This document shows positions 9,733 through 19,400 of a stretch of 64,000 bases of DNA, in pieces. This DNA comes from Gaetbulibacter sp. 4G1 (GTDB taxonomy: Bacteria > Bacteroidota > Bacteroidia > Flavobacteriales > Flavobacteriaceae): the NCBI RefSeq assembly GCF_002741945.1, contig NZ_MDVN01000018.1, positions 1 to 64,000 on the forward strand, written 5' to 3'. Every line of letters begins with the position of its first letter. Positions within the stretch are counted from its first letter, which is position 1. Below the pieces are notes generated by a model, which worked only from the letters and a program-made list of their open reading frames with translations, did no database searches and was not told where the DNA came from. Position numbers and translations under genes: made by a program.

Positions 9733-10644
9733 ATGAGTTCAAAAACCTTCAGAGTAATTTTAATACTTGCATGTTTGGTTGTACTTCCTATCTGTAAAAA
9801 CAAATGCTACGCTCAAGATGCGAACTCTTTAAAAGTTATTACTTATAACATATGGAATGGTTTTGACTGGGGAAAAGATATAGATCGCAAGGCTAAATTT
9901 GTGAATTGGATAAATACTAAAAAACCAGACGTATTAGCTTTACAAGAATTGTGTGGCTATACTCAAGAACAATTACAAAAAGATGCTAAAAAATGGGGAC
10001 ATGATTACGCGGAAATTTTAAAGACATCAGGCTACTCTGTTGGTATAACATCCAATAAGCCAATTGGAGTGAAAGAAAAAATATTGGAAGCTATGCATCA
10101 TGGGGCGTTACATTGTAAAATTGGTGAAATTGATTTTTTTGTAATTCATTTTTCGCCATTTAGCCACCAAAAAAGGAAGGAGGAAGCTAAAATTATTTTA
10201 AATAAGCTATTAAACCTTTCAAAAAATCAGGATAAGTACATGGTTTTAGGCGATTTTAATGCCTTGTCACCTTTTGATGCTCATTTATACAAAAATAGAA
10301 ATGAACTCATAGAAAGCAAAAAAGCAGCTGAAGAGCAACACAGGCATGTGAAGAATCTATTACTTGGTGAGCTGGAGTATGGTGTAATAGGAATGTTTTT
10401 AGGACACCCTTTAATAGATGTTACACAAAAATTCGCTAGCTCATGGGATGATAAAGTGAGTTGTCCAACACAAATTTTTGAAGAAAAGAAAGGGGAGGGA
10501 CGTCCTAAAAAATCTACACGGATAGATTATATTTTAGTGTCACCATTTTTAGCCGAAAAGTGTATAACGTCAGAGGTGTTAAATAAAGAGGAGACGTATT
10601 ATTTGTCAGATCATTACCCCGTATTTGCTGAGTTTAAATTATAA
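9733..10644 (+). CDS. Secreted EEP-family phosphoesterase
   Basis: A 303-residue protein with a Sec signal peptide (about 1-27, ending near CYAQDA). EEP landmarks are VITYNIWNG, DVLALQELCG (the metal-binding Glu strand), VIHFSPF, VLGDFNA, RIDYILV and SDHYPV. It contains a charged helical insertion between GDFNA and the final strands. It is followed after 63 bases by another EEP gene of low similarity, so the pair looks like an old duplication or two separate recruitments. The substrate is unknown; in this locus a phosphate-bearing glycan or another host polymer such as extracellular DNA are both possible. Confidence 0.82.
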   Translation: MSSKTFRVILILACLVVLPICKNKCYAQDANSLKVITYNIWNGFDWGKDIDRKAKFVNWINTKKPDVLALQELCGYTQEQLQKDAKKWGHDYAEILKTSGYSVGITSNKPIGVKEKILEAMHHGALHCKIGEIDFFVIHFSPFSHQKRKEEAKIILNKLLNLSKNQDKYMVLGDFNALSPFDAHLYKNRNELIESKKAAEEQHRHVKNLLLGELEYGVIGMFLGHPLIDVTQKFASSWDDKVSCPTQIFEEKKGEGRPKKSTRIDYILVSPFLAEKCITSEVLNKEETYYLSDHYPVFAEFKL

Positions 10645-10707
10645 AATAAAAACAGTTTTCAACTTTATATACCATTAAACCTAAATAATAAACAAATTCA
10701 AGAACAA

Positions 10708-11523
10708 ATGTATTTATTAAAAAAAAGCGTCTATCAGTTATGTATTCTTAGTTTCATTATGTTCAATAGTGCAAGTTTAACAGCACAGACAGAAGTAGAC
10801 TCATCACGTGTGGTTCGTATATTAACGTATAACATTTATCACGGAGAGACTGTAGCCGCAGAAAAACAGTTTGATTTAGATTTATTGGCAAAAATTATTA
10901 GTGATACTAAACCAGATTTGGTTGCATTGCAAGAAGTAGATTTTAAAACCAACAGAGTTTTAAAAATGGATTTAGTAACCGAATTAGGGTTGCGTACAAA
11001 AATGCAAGCTATTTTTGGAAAAGCCATGGCATTTGATGGTGGTGAGTATGGCGAAGGAGTATTATCAACTTTTTCTTTTTTAAATACAAAAAATTATGCA
11101 CTGGTTGCAAGAGAAGGTAAAGAGCCTAGAGCTGCATTAGAAGTAAATGTGTCATTGAGAAGTGGTGATACTATTAAATTTGTTGGTACACATTTGGACC
11201 ATACAGAAGATGAAACCGACAGGATAAATCAAGCAAACCAGTTAAATACTATTTTTTCAAAAGATAGTACCCCAACTATTTTAGCTGGAGATTTGAATGC
11301 AATACCAGAAAGTGAAACTATGAAAATTTTGTTTAAAGAATGGCAACCTTCATTTACAGAAAGCATACCAACTTCGCCCGCTGAAAATCCTAAAGCTAAG
11401 ATTGACTATATCCTTTTTAGGCCAGCTAATAGTTGGCGTGTCCTTGAAAGAAAAGTAATTGAAGAAAAAATTGCATCAGACCACAGACCAGTACTAAGTG
11501 TCTTAGAGTTGTTAAAAAAATAA
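10708..11523 (+). CDS. Secreted EEP-family phosphoesterase
   Basis: A 271-residue protein with a Sec signal peptide (about 1-26, cut near LTAQT). Motifs in order are ILTYNIYHGE, DLVALQEVDFKTNR, FVGTHLDHT, LAGDLNAIP, KIDYILF and SDHRPV. The full set of EEP metal and catalytic residues seems present. A compact form with no extra domains. It is the last gene before a hairpin and a 435-base gap, so it probably ends the first transcription unit. Precise activity cannot be read from the sequence. Confidence 0.84.
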   Translation: MYLLKKSVYQLCILSFIMFNSASLTAQTEVDSSRVVRILTYNIYHGETVAAEKQFDLDLLAKIISDTKPDLVALQEVDFKTNRVLKMDLVTELGLRTKMQAIFGKAMAFDGGEYGEGVLSTFSFLNTKNYALVAREGKEPRAALEVNVSLRSGDTIKFVGTHLDHTEDETDRINQANQLNTIFSKDSTPTILAGDLNAIPESETMKILFKEWQPSFTESIPTSPAENPKAKIDYILFRPANSWRVLERKVIEEKIASDHRPVLSVLELLKK

Positions 11524-11546
11524 AGGGCAAAAAACATTTGCCCCTT
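11523..11546 (+). terminator. Hairpin after the EEP pair, possible terminator
   Basis: Immediately after the stop codon, AAGGGCAAA pairs with TTTGCCCCTT (one bulged C) around a five-base A-rich loop, giving a nine-pair stem. There is no clear T tract after it, so it may act as an mRNA 3' end stabiliser or a weak terminator. Confidence 0.45.
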
Positions 11547-11958
11547 AAACTAACTAGATAAACAATTAACGCGATAAGATAAAATTATGTGACTAACTCA
11601 AACATAATCAAAACTTGCGATATAAAACTATGCATATATATTGCCAAAATCTACTAATAATCTAACCATAACTGATACTTTTATTGCTTTAAATAATTGA
11701 GGTTTAAAATGATAACTTTTTTTATATCATTACCGCTTTTTATTAATGCTTAGAAATTCTTTTTTATAAGAAAAATAATACTTACATTTTAAGAATAATT
11801 GACTTTTATTAGTTAAATGCTGTAAGCTCAATTTGTGTTAAATGGAATAGTTAATTTTCCGTTGTTTAGCTATGCATTACTGTTATTAGTCTAAAATACT
11901 TAACCACTCAAATAAAAATAAGGATATTTATTTTTTATAATAGAACACGGTTTAGCCA
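11547..11958. other. Longest intergenic gap; no gene seen
   Basis: Very AT-rich non-coding stretch between two transcription units. I find no open frame of useful length, no tRNA and no strong repeat. A TTG at 11799-11801 and a one-mismatch TAnnTTTG box (TCAATTTG, 11828-11835) are present, but the spacing of 26 is longer than the Flavobacterium pattern. A promoter for the GH92 operon must lie here, but I cannot place it confidently. Confidence 0.5.
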
Positions 11959-14211
11959 ATGTTAAAAAATTACATATTTATAATTCTAGTCGCATCAGCA
12001 TTTATTTCTTGTAAAAAAGAAGAAAAAAAAATAGTAGAATCCAAATCAAAAAACACCATCTATGTTGACCCTTATATAGGTACTGGAGGTCATGGGCATA
12101 CCTATCCTGGAGCCACTGTTCCTTTTGGAATGCTTCAAGTAACTCCTGTAAACGGTATTAGTAAATGGGATTGGTGCTCTGGATACCACTATTCCGATTC
12201 AATAGCAGCTGGTTTTAGTCACTTAGCACTAAGTGGAACAGGTATTGGCGATTTAGCAGATGTATTGTTTATGCCAATTAATAAAGAGGTCGATTTATCA
12301 GCTACACCGTTATCACGAGATTCATTAGCATACAAATCTAAGTATAGTCATAAAAATGAAGAAGCATCTCCAGGCTATTATCAAGTATTTTTAGAAAGCC
12401 ATAATGTAAATGTAGAATTAACCACAGCGTTAAGAACGGCATACCATAAATACACTTTTGCGAAAGATGATAAACAATCTGTAGTTATCGATTTGGGCTT
12501 TGCAATTAATTGGGACAGAGCACTTAAAACATCTATTGCAGTTGAAGATGAATATACAATAAGTGGTTATCGTTTCAGCAAAGGTTGGGCAGCAAATCAA
12601 AAAGTATTTTTTGTTGCAAAATTTTCTAAACCAATAAATAAGCATCATATTTTTACTGATGGAAAACGTATAGAAAATAAATCATCTGAAGGTATAAAAA
12701 CATCAGCTCAATTACTTTTTAATTCTAATGATTCAAATGAATTGTTTGCTAAAGTAGCATTATCTTCAGTAAGTATAGAAAATGCAAAAGAGAATCTAGA
12801 TACAGGCGATTTTAATTTTGAAGCTATAAAAACCAAAGCCGAAAATATTTGGGACAAAGCTCTAACTAAAATAGAAGTAGAAACACCAATTGATTCTCTT
12901 AAAACAATGTTTTATACAGCTATGTACCATGCTCAAGTTGCTCCAGTAACTTATAGTGATAAAAATGGCCAATTTAGAAAAGAAAATGACGAGATTGTTA
13001 GTGCAGAAAATTATACCGCATATTCCACGCTTTCACTTTGGGATACTTTTAGAGCAGAGCACCCGCTGTTAACCTTAACTGCTCCAGAAAAAGTTTCAGA
13101 TATTATCAATACAATGTTGGTGTATTATGAAACTAGAAAAATACTACCAGTTTGGACACTTTATGCTAATGAAACAAATACCATGACTGGTTATCATTCT
13201 ATCCCAGTAATTGCTGAAGCTTATAAAAAAGGTATTCGCGGCTTTGATGCCGAAAAAGCTTTTGAAGCCATGAAAACAACCATGATGCAAGATGAACGCG
13301 GATTAAACCATTATAAAAAATATGGATACATTCCTTATACATTAATTGATGAGTCGGTTACCATTACCTTAGAATACGCTTATGATGATTGGTGTGTGGC
13401 ACAAATGGCAAAAGCTTTAGGGAAAAATGACGATTACGAGTTTTTCTTGAATCGTTCTAAAGCCTATCAGCACTTATTTGATAATGAAACAGGCTTCATG
13501 CGAGGTAAATCAGTCGATGGGAAATCTTGGAACGAACCTTTTGATCCTAAACATTCTAATCATAGAGAGCAAACAGATTATACAGAAGGTAACGCATGGC
13601 AGCATAGTTGGTTTGTACCACATGCCGTTAAAGATTTTGTTACACTTCATGGAAGTAATGAAACATTCACAAGGAGGCTAGAACAATTATTTACAGAAAG
13701 TTCTGAAATTACTGGCGATAATGTTTCTGCTGATATTTCTGGACTTATCGGGCAATACGCTCATGGGAACGAACCAAGCCATCATATTGCTTATATGTTT
13801 AATCATGCAAACCAACCTTGGCGTACACAATATTGGGCACGTCATATTATGGACACACAATACAATACAACTCCAAATGGATTAAGTGGAAATGAGGACT
13901 GTGGACAAATGAGTGCATGGTATGCTTTAAGCTCAATTGGGTTATACCCTTTAAACCCTGCTTCAGGTGATTATGAAATTGGAAGTCCAATTTTCGAAAA
14001 AGCTACTATTAATATTTCTAAAGAAAAATCATTTGTGATTGAAGCAGAAAACGTTTCAGATAAAAATATTTACATTCAATCTGCATCTTTAAATGGTGTA
14101 GATTTTAACAAAACTTCTATTTCGCATCAGCAAATTATTGAAGGAGGTACATTACATTTTGTAATGGGAGACCAGCCTAATAAAAATTGGGGAACAACCA
14201 ATAACCAATAA
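11959..14211 (+). CDS. GH92 alpha-mannosidase (lipoprotein)
   Basis: Calcium-dependent inverting exo-alpha-mannosidase for mannose caps of N-glycans. It has 750 residues, near the usual family length, with lipobox Cys18. The following KKEE matches the X-K-(D/E)2 lipoprotein export signal described in Capnocytophaga, suggesting surface display. Family landmarks are DPYIGTGGHGHTYPGATVPFG near 37-57, SLWDTFRAEHP, GNEPSHH with general acid E605, and GNEDCGQMSAW with base D647. The linkage (alpha-1,2, 1,3 or 1,6) cannot be told by eye. It heads an operon with a symporter and GH130; its last codons lie in a 7-base tandem repeat reaching the symporter start. Confidence 0.94.
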   Translation: MLKNYIFIILVASAFISCKKEEKKIVESKSKNTIYVDPYIGTGGHGHTYPGATVPFGMLQVTPVNGISKWDWCSGYHYSDSIAAGFSHLALSGTGIGDLADVLFMPINKEVDLSATPLSRDSLAYKSKYSHKNEEASPGYYQVFLESHNVNVELTTALRTAYHKYTFAKDDKQSVVIDLGFAINWDRALKTSIAVEDEYTISGYRFSKGWAANQKVFFVAKFSKPINKHHIFTDGKRIENKSSEGIKTSAQLLFNSNDSNELFAKVALSSVSIENAKENLDTGDFNFEAIKTKAENIWDKALTKIEVETPIDSLKTMFYTAMYHAQVAPVTYSDKNGQFRKENDEIVSAENYTAYSTLSLWDTFRAEHPLLTLTAPEKVSDIINTMLVYYETRKILPVWTLYANETNTMTGYHSIPVIAEAYKKGIRGFDAEKAFEAMKTTMMQDERGLNHYKKYGYIPYTLIDESVTITLEYAYDDWCVAQMAKALGKNDDYEFFLNRSKAYQHLFDNETGFMRGKSVDGKSWNEPFDPKHSNHREQTDYTEGNAWQHSWFVPHAVKDFVTLHGSNETFTRRLEQLFTESSEITGDNVSADISGLIGQYAHGNEPSHHIAYMFNHANQPWRTQYWARHIMDTQYNTTPNGLSGNEDCGQMSAWYALSSIGLYPLNPASGDYEIGSPIFEKATINISKEKSFVIEAENVSDKNIYIQSASLNGVDFNKTSISHQQIIEGGTLHFVMGDQPNKNWGTTNNQ

Positions 14212-14228
14212 CCAACAACCAACAACTA
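14194..14228 (+). repeat. Five tandem 7-base units across a stop/start junction
   Basis: Five units of the pattern A(C/T)AACCA (the last is ACAACTA) run from the final codons of GH92, through its TAA at 14209-14211, to the base before the symporter ATG at 14229. Because 7 is not a multiple of 3, gain or loss of a unit would shift the GH92 C-terminal frame and the distance to the next start codon. Confidence 0.85.
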
Positions 14229-16106
14229 ATGAATATTATTGATGTATTAATAATTGTAGTCTACATCGTACTAACCTTGGGGGTGGGTATTTGGATTTCT
14301 AAAAAAGCCTCAAAAGGTTTAGATTCTTATTTTTTAGGAGGAAATAGTATTAAATGGTATTATTTAGGACTAAGCAATGGCTCGGGAATGTTTGATGTTT
14401 CAGGAACAGCATGGATGGTTGGCATCCTATTCTTATATGGCGCTAAAAGTTTTATGTTTATGTGGATTTGGCCCATTTGGAATCAAATCTTTATTATGAT
14501 TTTTCTTGCTGCATGGATCCGTCGTTCTAATATAATGACTGGTTCTGAGTGGATTTTAACACGTTTTGGAGATGATAAGGCTGGTAGAGCATCACATCTT
14601 ATTGTCGCTATTTTTGCAATTATAGCTTCAATTGGTTTTATCGCTTACTTCTTTGAAGGAGTTGGTAAATTTATGACTATTATTTTGCCATGGGACTTAA
14701 CTTTGATGATGGGTAATAGTACTTTATTAGTATCAGAACAAAGTTATGCGCTTATTATAATATTTTTAACAACCATTTATACTATTAAAGGAGGTATGTT
14801 TTCTGTTGTAGCGACAGAAGTATTACAATATGGTATTATGGTTTTAGCTGGTGTTTTGGTTACCATTTATGCTTTTGTAACGATTACAGATGCCCAAATA
14901 GCTGCAATTATTCCCGAAGAATGGAGTTCTATTTTATTTGGAATGGAGTTAGAAGGTTTTTGGGATGGAAAACTACATGCCTTTAATGATTTAATAGATT
15001 CTCAAGGCTATAAAATGTTTGGTGCTTTTATAGGAATGTCTTTATTCAAAGGTATTTTCGCAAGTATAGCAGGACCAACTCCAAGTTATGATATGCAACG
15101 TATTTTGTCAACACGTTCTGTAAAGGAAGCAGCTTATATGAGTGGCTTTACTAATCTTGTTTTATTTATACCACGATATTTATTAATAGGCGGTATTGTG
15201 GTTATTGGGTTGGTTTTTTTAACTCCAGAAATGAGTGCTATGGATAGTATTGGTTCTAACGATTTAGAAATTATTCTTCCTAAAGTTATTAATTTTCATG
15301 TGCCAGTTGGTATTAAAGGATTGTTGTTAGCAGGACTTTTAGCGGCATTTATGTCTACATTTTCTGCGTTTGTAAATTCTGGTCCAGCATATATTGTTAA
15401 CGATATTTATAAAAAATATTTTAAACCAGAAGCATCTCCAAAGCATTATATAAAAGCAAGTCATATAGCATCTTTTAGTATTGTAATAATTGGTGTTGTT
15501 ATGGGCTTTTTTGCAGATTCTATAAACTCATTAACTTTGTGGATAACAAGTGCGTTATATGGTGGATACGTAGCAGCAAATTTTTTAAAATGGATTTGGT
15601 GGCGTTTTAATGGTTGGGGGTATTTTTGGGGAATGTTAGCAGGCTTAATTATTGCAACACTTCAGTTTTTATTGGATCAAAATAAAGCTAATTTTGAAAT
15701 AGGAACTTGGCTCTACGATTTAGCACAGATTCCTGCCATTTATGTGTTTCCAATTATATTTTTTGTGTCACTTTTAGGATCTTTTTTAGGAACTTGGTTA
15801 ACACCAGCAACGAACATGGAAACCTTAAAGAGCTTTTATAGTAATGTTAAACCTTGGGGTTGGTGGAGTCCAGTTTATAAAGTATTAAAAGCTGAAGATG
15901 CTACGTTTACAAAAAACAATAATTTTATAAGCGATATGGCTAATTGTGTTATTGGAGTTATTTGGCAATCTAGTATGATTGTGCTACCTATATATTTTAT
16001 GGTACGCGATTATCCAAAAACTTTATGGGCACTGTTAGTTTTTATTATAACTTCTATAATCTTAAAATTTACTTGGTTAGATAAAGTAAAAAAATATAAA
16101 AATTAA
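14229..16106 (+). CDS. Sodium:solute symporter (SSS/SLC5 family)
   Basis: A 625-residue inner-membrane protein with roughly 13-15 hydrophobic segments spread over its whole length. The N-terminal helix, the [15 protein letters not shown] loop and the [15 protein letters not shown] helix are typical of the sodium/solute symporter family. It starts 17 bases after GH92 and ends 2 bases before GH130, an arrangement that suggests it imports the sugar GH130 uses, perhaps Man-beta-1,4-GlcNAc or free mannose/GlcNAc (inference). It is the only transporter visible in the window. Confidence 0.92.
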   Translation: MNIIDVLIIVVYIVLTLGVGIWISKKASKGLDSYFLGGNSIKWYYLGLSNGSGMFDVSGTAWMVGILFLYGAKSFMFMWIWPIWNQIFIMIFLAAWIRRSNIMTGSEWILTRFGDDKAGRASHLIVAIFAIIASIGFIAYFFEGVGKFMTIILPWDLTLMMGNSTLLVSEQSYALIIIFLTTIYTIKGGMFSVVATEVLQYGIMVLAGVLVTIYAFVTITDAQIAAIIPEEWSSILFGMELEGFWDGKLHAFNDLIDSQGYKMFGAFIGMSLFKGIFASIAGPTPSYDMQRILSTRSVKEAAYMSGFTNLVLFIPRYLLIGGIVVIGLVFLTPEMSAMDSIGSNDLEIILPKVINFHVPVGIKGLLLAGLLAAFMSTFSAFVNSGPAYIVNDIYKKYFKPEASPKHYIKASHIASFSIVIIGVVMGFFADSINSLTLWITSALYGGYVAANFLKWIWWRFNGWGYFWGMLAGLIIATLQFLLDQNKANFEIGTWLYDLAQIPAIYVFPIIFFVSLLGSFLGTWLTPATNMETLKSFYSNVKPWGWWSPVYKVLKAEDATFTKNNNFISDMANCVIGVIWQSSMIVLPIYFMVRDYPKTLWALLVFIITSIILKFTWLDKVKKYKN

Positions 16107-16108
16107 TA

Positions 16109-17080
16109 ATGCAAAATAGATCTTTTCCTTGGCAAAATAAACCTGAAAATTGTCAGGATGTTATATGGCGTCATGACGCTAATCCAATCATTAATAGATA
16201 CGATATTCCAACCTCAAATAGTATTTTTAATAGTGCTGTTGTTCCTTTTAAAGGTGGATATGCAGGAGTTTTTAGGTGCGATAATAAAGCAGTGCAAATG
16301 AATATTTTTGCAGGCTTCAGTAGCGATGGCATTAATTGGAAAATTAATCACGAACCTATTGAGATGCAGGCTGGAAATACTAATATGATAGAATCAGATT
16401 ATAAATACGACCCTCGAGTTGTATTTATAGAAGATAGGTATTGGATAACTTGGTGTAACGGCTATCACGGTCCAACTATAGGTATTGGTTATACTTTCGA
16501 TTTTAAAGAGTTTTTTCAGTGCGAAAATGCGTTTTTGCCATTTAATAGAAACGGAGTGCTATTTCCTCAGAAAATAAATGGAAAATACGCTATGTTAAGC
16601 CGTCCTAGTGATAACGGTCATACCCCATTTGGAGATATTTACATTAGCTACAGCCCAGATATGAAATATTGGGGAGAGCATCGTTGTGTAATGAAAGCAA
16701 CAGCATTTGAAGATAGTGCATGGCAATGTACAAAAATTGGTGCAGGACCCATTCCAATTTTAACTAATGAAGGTTGGTTGATGATTTATCATGGTGTTAT
16801 AAATACATGTAACGGATTTAGATATGCTATGGGATCGGCGCTATTAGATGAAAATGAACCCGATAAAGTAAAATATAGAACCCAACCTTATTTATTAGGA
16901 CCAGCAGAGCCTTATGAAATGGTAGGAGATGTGCCAAATGTAGTGTTTCCATGTGCAGCTTTGCATGATATAGAGGCAGATAAATTAGCCATTTATTATG
17001 GTGCTGCAGATACTGTTGTTGGATTAGCTTATGGAAAATTGAGTGAAGTAATTCAATTTACTAAAAACAATAGTCTATAA
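16109..17080 (+). CDS. GH130 phosphorylase, probably beta-1,4-mannosyl-GlcNAc
   Basis: Phosphorolyses Man-beta-1,4-GlcNAc to mannose-1-phosphate and GlcNAc, by analogy with N-glycan GH130 enzymes. The 323-residue protein has no signal peptide, so it is cytoplasmic. The five-blade propeller shows catalytic Asp101 (YDPRV), Arg147, Arg165 (SRPSDNG) and His228 (IYHGV). From memory, the characterised phosphorylase UhgbMP uses D104, R150, R168 and H231; every residue here is displaced by exactly three, which supports phosphorolysis over the hydrolytic GH130 subgroups. It begins 2 bases after the symporter stop, indicating tight coupling of import and cleavage. Confidence 0.9.
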   Translation: MQNRSFPWQNKPENCQDVIWRHDANPIINRYDIPTSNSIFNSAVVPFKGGYAGVFRCDNKAVQMNIFAGFSSDGINWKINHEPIEMQAGNTNMIESDYKYDPRVVFIEDRYWITWCNGYHGPTIGIGYTFDFKEFFQCENAFLPFNRNGVLFPQKINGKYAMLSRPSDNGHTPFGDIYISYSPDMKYWGEHRCVMKATAFEDSAWQCTKIGAGPIPILTNEGWLMIYHGVINTCNGFRYAMGSALLDENEPDKVKYRTQPYLLGPAEPYEMVGDVPNVVFPCAALHDIEADKLAIYYGAADTVVGLAYGKLSEVIQFTKNNSL

Positions 17081-17091
17081 TTTAGAACCGC

Positions 17092-18171
17092 ATGTATTCG
17101 AAATTTAAATATTTAAGTATAGTTTTTGGTTGTATTTCAATACTAAGTTGTGCGCAAACTGAAAAAGAAATTATTCCACAAACCTATGTTGCCTATAAAA
17201 CATCAGAAGATATAATTATTGATGGGAAAGCAGATGAAGCTGTTTGGAAAAAAGCCAAGTGGACTAATAATTTTATAGATATTGAAGGAGATAAAACACC
17301 AACGTATCAGACCAATGTAAAAATGCTTTGGGATGATAAATACTATTACATTTTTGCCGAAATGAAAGAACCACATGTTTGGGGGGACATAACCCAACGC
17401 GATGCTGTCATTTTTTATAATAATGATTTTGAAGTGTTTATCGATCCTAATGGCGATACTCATAATTATTATGAATTAGAAATCAATGCCCTTAATACCA
17501 TTTGGGATTTATTCTTGACTAAACCCTATGGAATGCCAGGTAGTAAGGTGTTAAATAACTGGGACTATTCAGACTTAAAATCTGCTATCAACATTGAAGG
17601 AACACTTAATAATCCAAACGATATAGATAAAGGATGGACTTTAGAAATTGCCATTCCTTTTAAAGATTTTAGAAGATCTCGAAAAATAAATAATATACCA
17701 AGTAATCAGTTTTATCGTGTAAATTTTTCGAGAGTAAATTGGGATTTCGACTTGAAAAACGGTAAATATTCTCGAAAAAAAGATAAGCGAGGTAAGTTTT
17801 TGCCAGAGTATAACTGGGTTTGGTCGCCAATGGGTGTAATAAATATGCATAAACCAGAAAAATGGGGTTATGTATATTTTTCTTCCGAAGAAGTTGGTAG
17901 AAATGTAACTTTTGAAATCCTAAAAGATGAAAAAATCAAATGGAAATTGTATGAATTATTTCATGCTAATAGAGCGTTTTATAAACAGAATAATCGAAAA
18001 GCTACATCAATTTGTGATTTAAAAAAATCTAAAATAATTATTGACAATAATAAAATAATCCCAACTTTAGAAAACCATAAATTTGGTTGGACGATTTCTG
18101 TACAAAGCCCGTTTACCAATCATATTTTATCAGTAAAAGAAGATGGTTTGTTTACTAGAAAAAAGATATAA
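17092..18171 (+). CDS. CBM9-like carbohydrate-binding lipoprotein
   Basis: A 359-residue protein with lipobox Cys20 (ILSCAQ). Residues about 35-270 match the CBM9-like fold seen in Bacteroidota polysaccharide loci: IIIDGKADEAVWKKA at the start, then LWDDKYYYIFAEMKEPHVWG, NDFEVFIDPNGDTHNYYELEINA and a conserved ...YRVNFSRV strand. No catalytic motif is evident. The C-terminal 80 residues are Lys-rich and unassigned. It probably binds glycan at the cell surface, filling a capture role in a region that lacks SusD. Spacing of 11 and 40 bases to neighbours places it in the same operon. Confidence 0.82.
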   Translation: MYSKFKYLSIVFGCISILSCAQTEKEIIPQTYVAYKTSEDIIIDGKADEAVWKKAKWTNNFIDIEGDKTPTYQTNVKMLWDDKYYYIFAEMKEPHVWGDITQRDAVIFYNNDFEVFIDPNGDTHNYYELEINALNTIWDLFLTKPYGMPGSKVLNNWDYSDLKSAINIEGTLNNPNDIDKGWTLEIAIPFKDFRRSRKINNIPSNQFYRVNFSRVNWDFDLKNGKYSRKKDKRGKFLPEYNWVWSPMGVINMHKPEKWGYVYFSSEEVGRNVTFEILKDEKIKWKLYELFHANRAFYKQNNRKATSICDLKKSKIIIDNNKIIPTLENHKFGWTISVQSPFTNHILSVKEDGLFTRKKI

Positions 18172-18211
18172 ATTAAGCATATTCAAGGTTTAAATTTAAA
18201 CAATAAGAAAA

Positions 18212-19375
18212 ATGAAATCAATATATAAATCAATACAATTAATTGTTTCTATAAGTTTAATGCTTTTGTTTTTAGGATGCTCAAAATCCGTTGAAAAAAA
18301 AGAAACCCCAGTTAAAACCTCTGTCGAAGATTTAAAAATAATCGGATATGTAGCTGGTTACGAGGATTATGATCCATTTGATCCGTCTAGTGTGGATGCT
18401 AATAAACTAACACATATAAATTATGCCTTTGCCAATATAGTAGATGGAAAACCAAAATTTGAACTGGAATTAGATTCAATCAAAATTCCAAAAGTAATAG
18501 CACTTAAAAAAAAGAATCCCAACTTAAAAGTTCTATATTCAATAGGCGGGTGGGTTTGGTCTGATCAATTTTCGCATATTGCAGCATATCCTGAATCACG
18601 ATTAAAATTTGCAAAAGGTTGTGTTAAACTTATGAAAAAACATGCATTTGATGGCGTAGATTTAGATTGGGAATACCCGGGACAACGCGCTGAGGATAAT
18701 GCGATTAGACCTTCAGATAAAGAAAATTTCACAAAGCTACTTGCCGAAATTAGAAAACAATTAGATGCAGCTGCTAAAACTGATAATACACATTATTTAC
18801 TAACAATTGCAACAGGAGCAAATCAAGCCTATATTGATAATACAGATTTAGGGAAAGCACATCAATACCTAGATTTTATAAACATCATGTGTTATGATTA
18901 TTATCATGGGTGGTATTATCAAACTGGACATCATGCTAATTTATATCCTTCAGATAAAGAGCGTTTTACTGGTAATAGCGGGCAAGCTGCTATTGAAAGA
19001 CACATTAAAGCTGGTGTTCCTGCTAACAAACTAATAATGGGGATTCCTTTTTATGGTAGAATATGGGAAAAAGTTTCAATAGGTAATGGTGGTTTGTACG
19101 AAAATGCGATGTCTACTGGAATGATTATCCCGTATTGGGATATCGTTGATAAAATAAAATCTGGCGTTTTTAAAAGAGAATATGATGTCTCTGCAAAAGC
19201 ATCTTATTTATGGAATGCTACTGATAGTATTTTTATTTCTTATGAAACTCCAAAGGATATCGAATTAAAAGCTAAATACATCAAACAAAACGGTTTAGGT
19301 GGTGCTATGTTTTGGGAGTATAGCCTAGATAAAGATCAGGAATTGTTAAATACACTTTATAAAAATATAAAATAG
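18212..19375 (+). CDS. GH18 lipoprotein, chitinase/endo-beta-N-acetylglucosaminidase type
   Basis: A 387-residue protein with lipobox Cys23 (FLGC). The GH18 barrel shows KVLYSIGGW and the catalytic DxxDxDxE sequence FDGVDLDWEYPG, with D147, D150, D152 and proton donor E154; INIMCYDYY and AMFWEYSLD complete the family pattern. The YDYYHGW strand and barrel layout look like classical chitinases rather than the short EndoH-type endoglycosidases, yet the neighbours are N-glycan enzymes. Both cleavage of the GlcNAc-GlcNAc core and of chitin oligosaccharides remain possible. The catalytic set is intact. Confidence 0.9.
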   Translation: MKSIYKSIQLIVSISLMLLFLGCSKSVEKKETPVKTSVEDLKIIGYVAGYEDYDPFDPSSVDANKLTHINYAFANIVDGKPKFELELDSIKIPKVIALKKKNPNLKVLYSIGGWVWSDQFSHIAAYPESRLKFAKGCVKLMKKHAFDGVDLDWEYPGQRAEDNAIRPSDKENFTKLLAEIRKQLDAAAKTDNTHYLLTIATGANQAYIDNTDLGKAHQYLDFINIMCYDYYHGWYYQTGHHANLYPSDKERFTGNSGQAAIERHIKAGVPANKLIMGIPFYGRIWEKVSIGNGGLYENAMSTGMIIPYWDIVDKIKSGVFKREYDVSAKASYLWNATDSIFISYETPKDIELKAKYIKQNGLGGAMFWEYSLDKDQELLNTLYKNIK

Positions 19376-19400
19376 TTTAATTATTATTAAAACTAACAAA

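Noticed and set aside
13478-13681. 67-codon + strand frame inside GH92
   Set aside because: Out of frame within a conserved catalytic region; no start context or domain.
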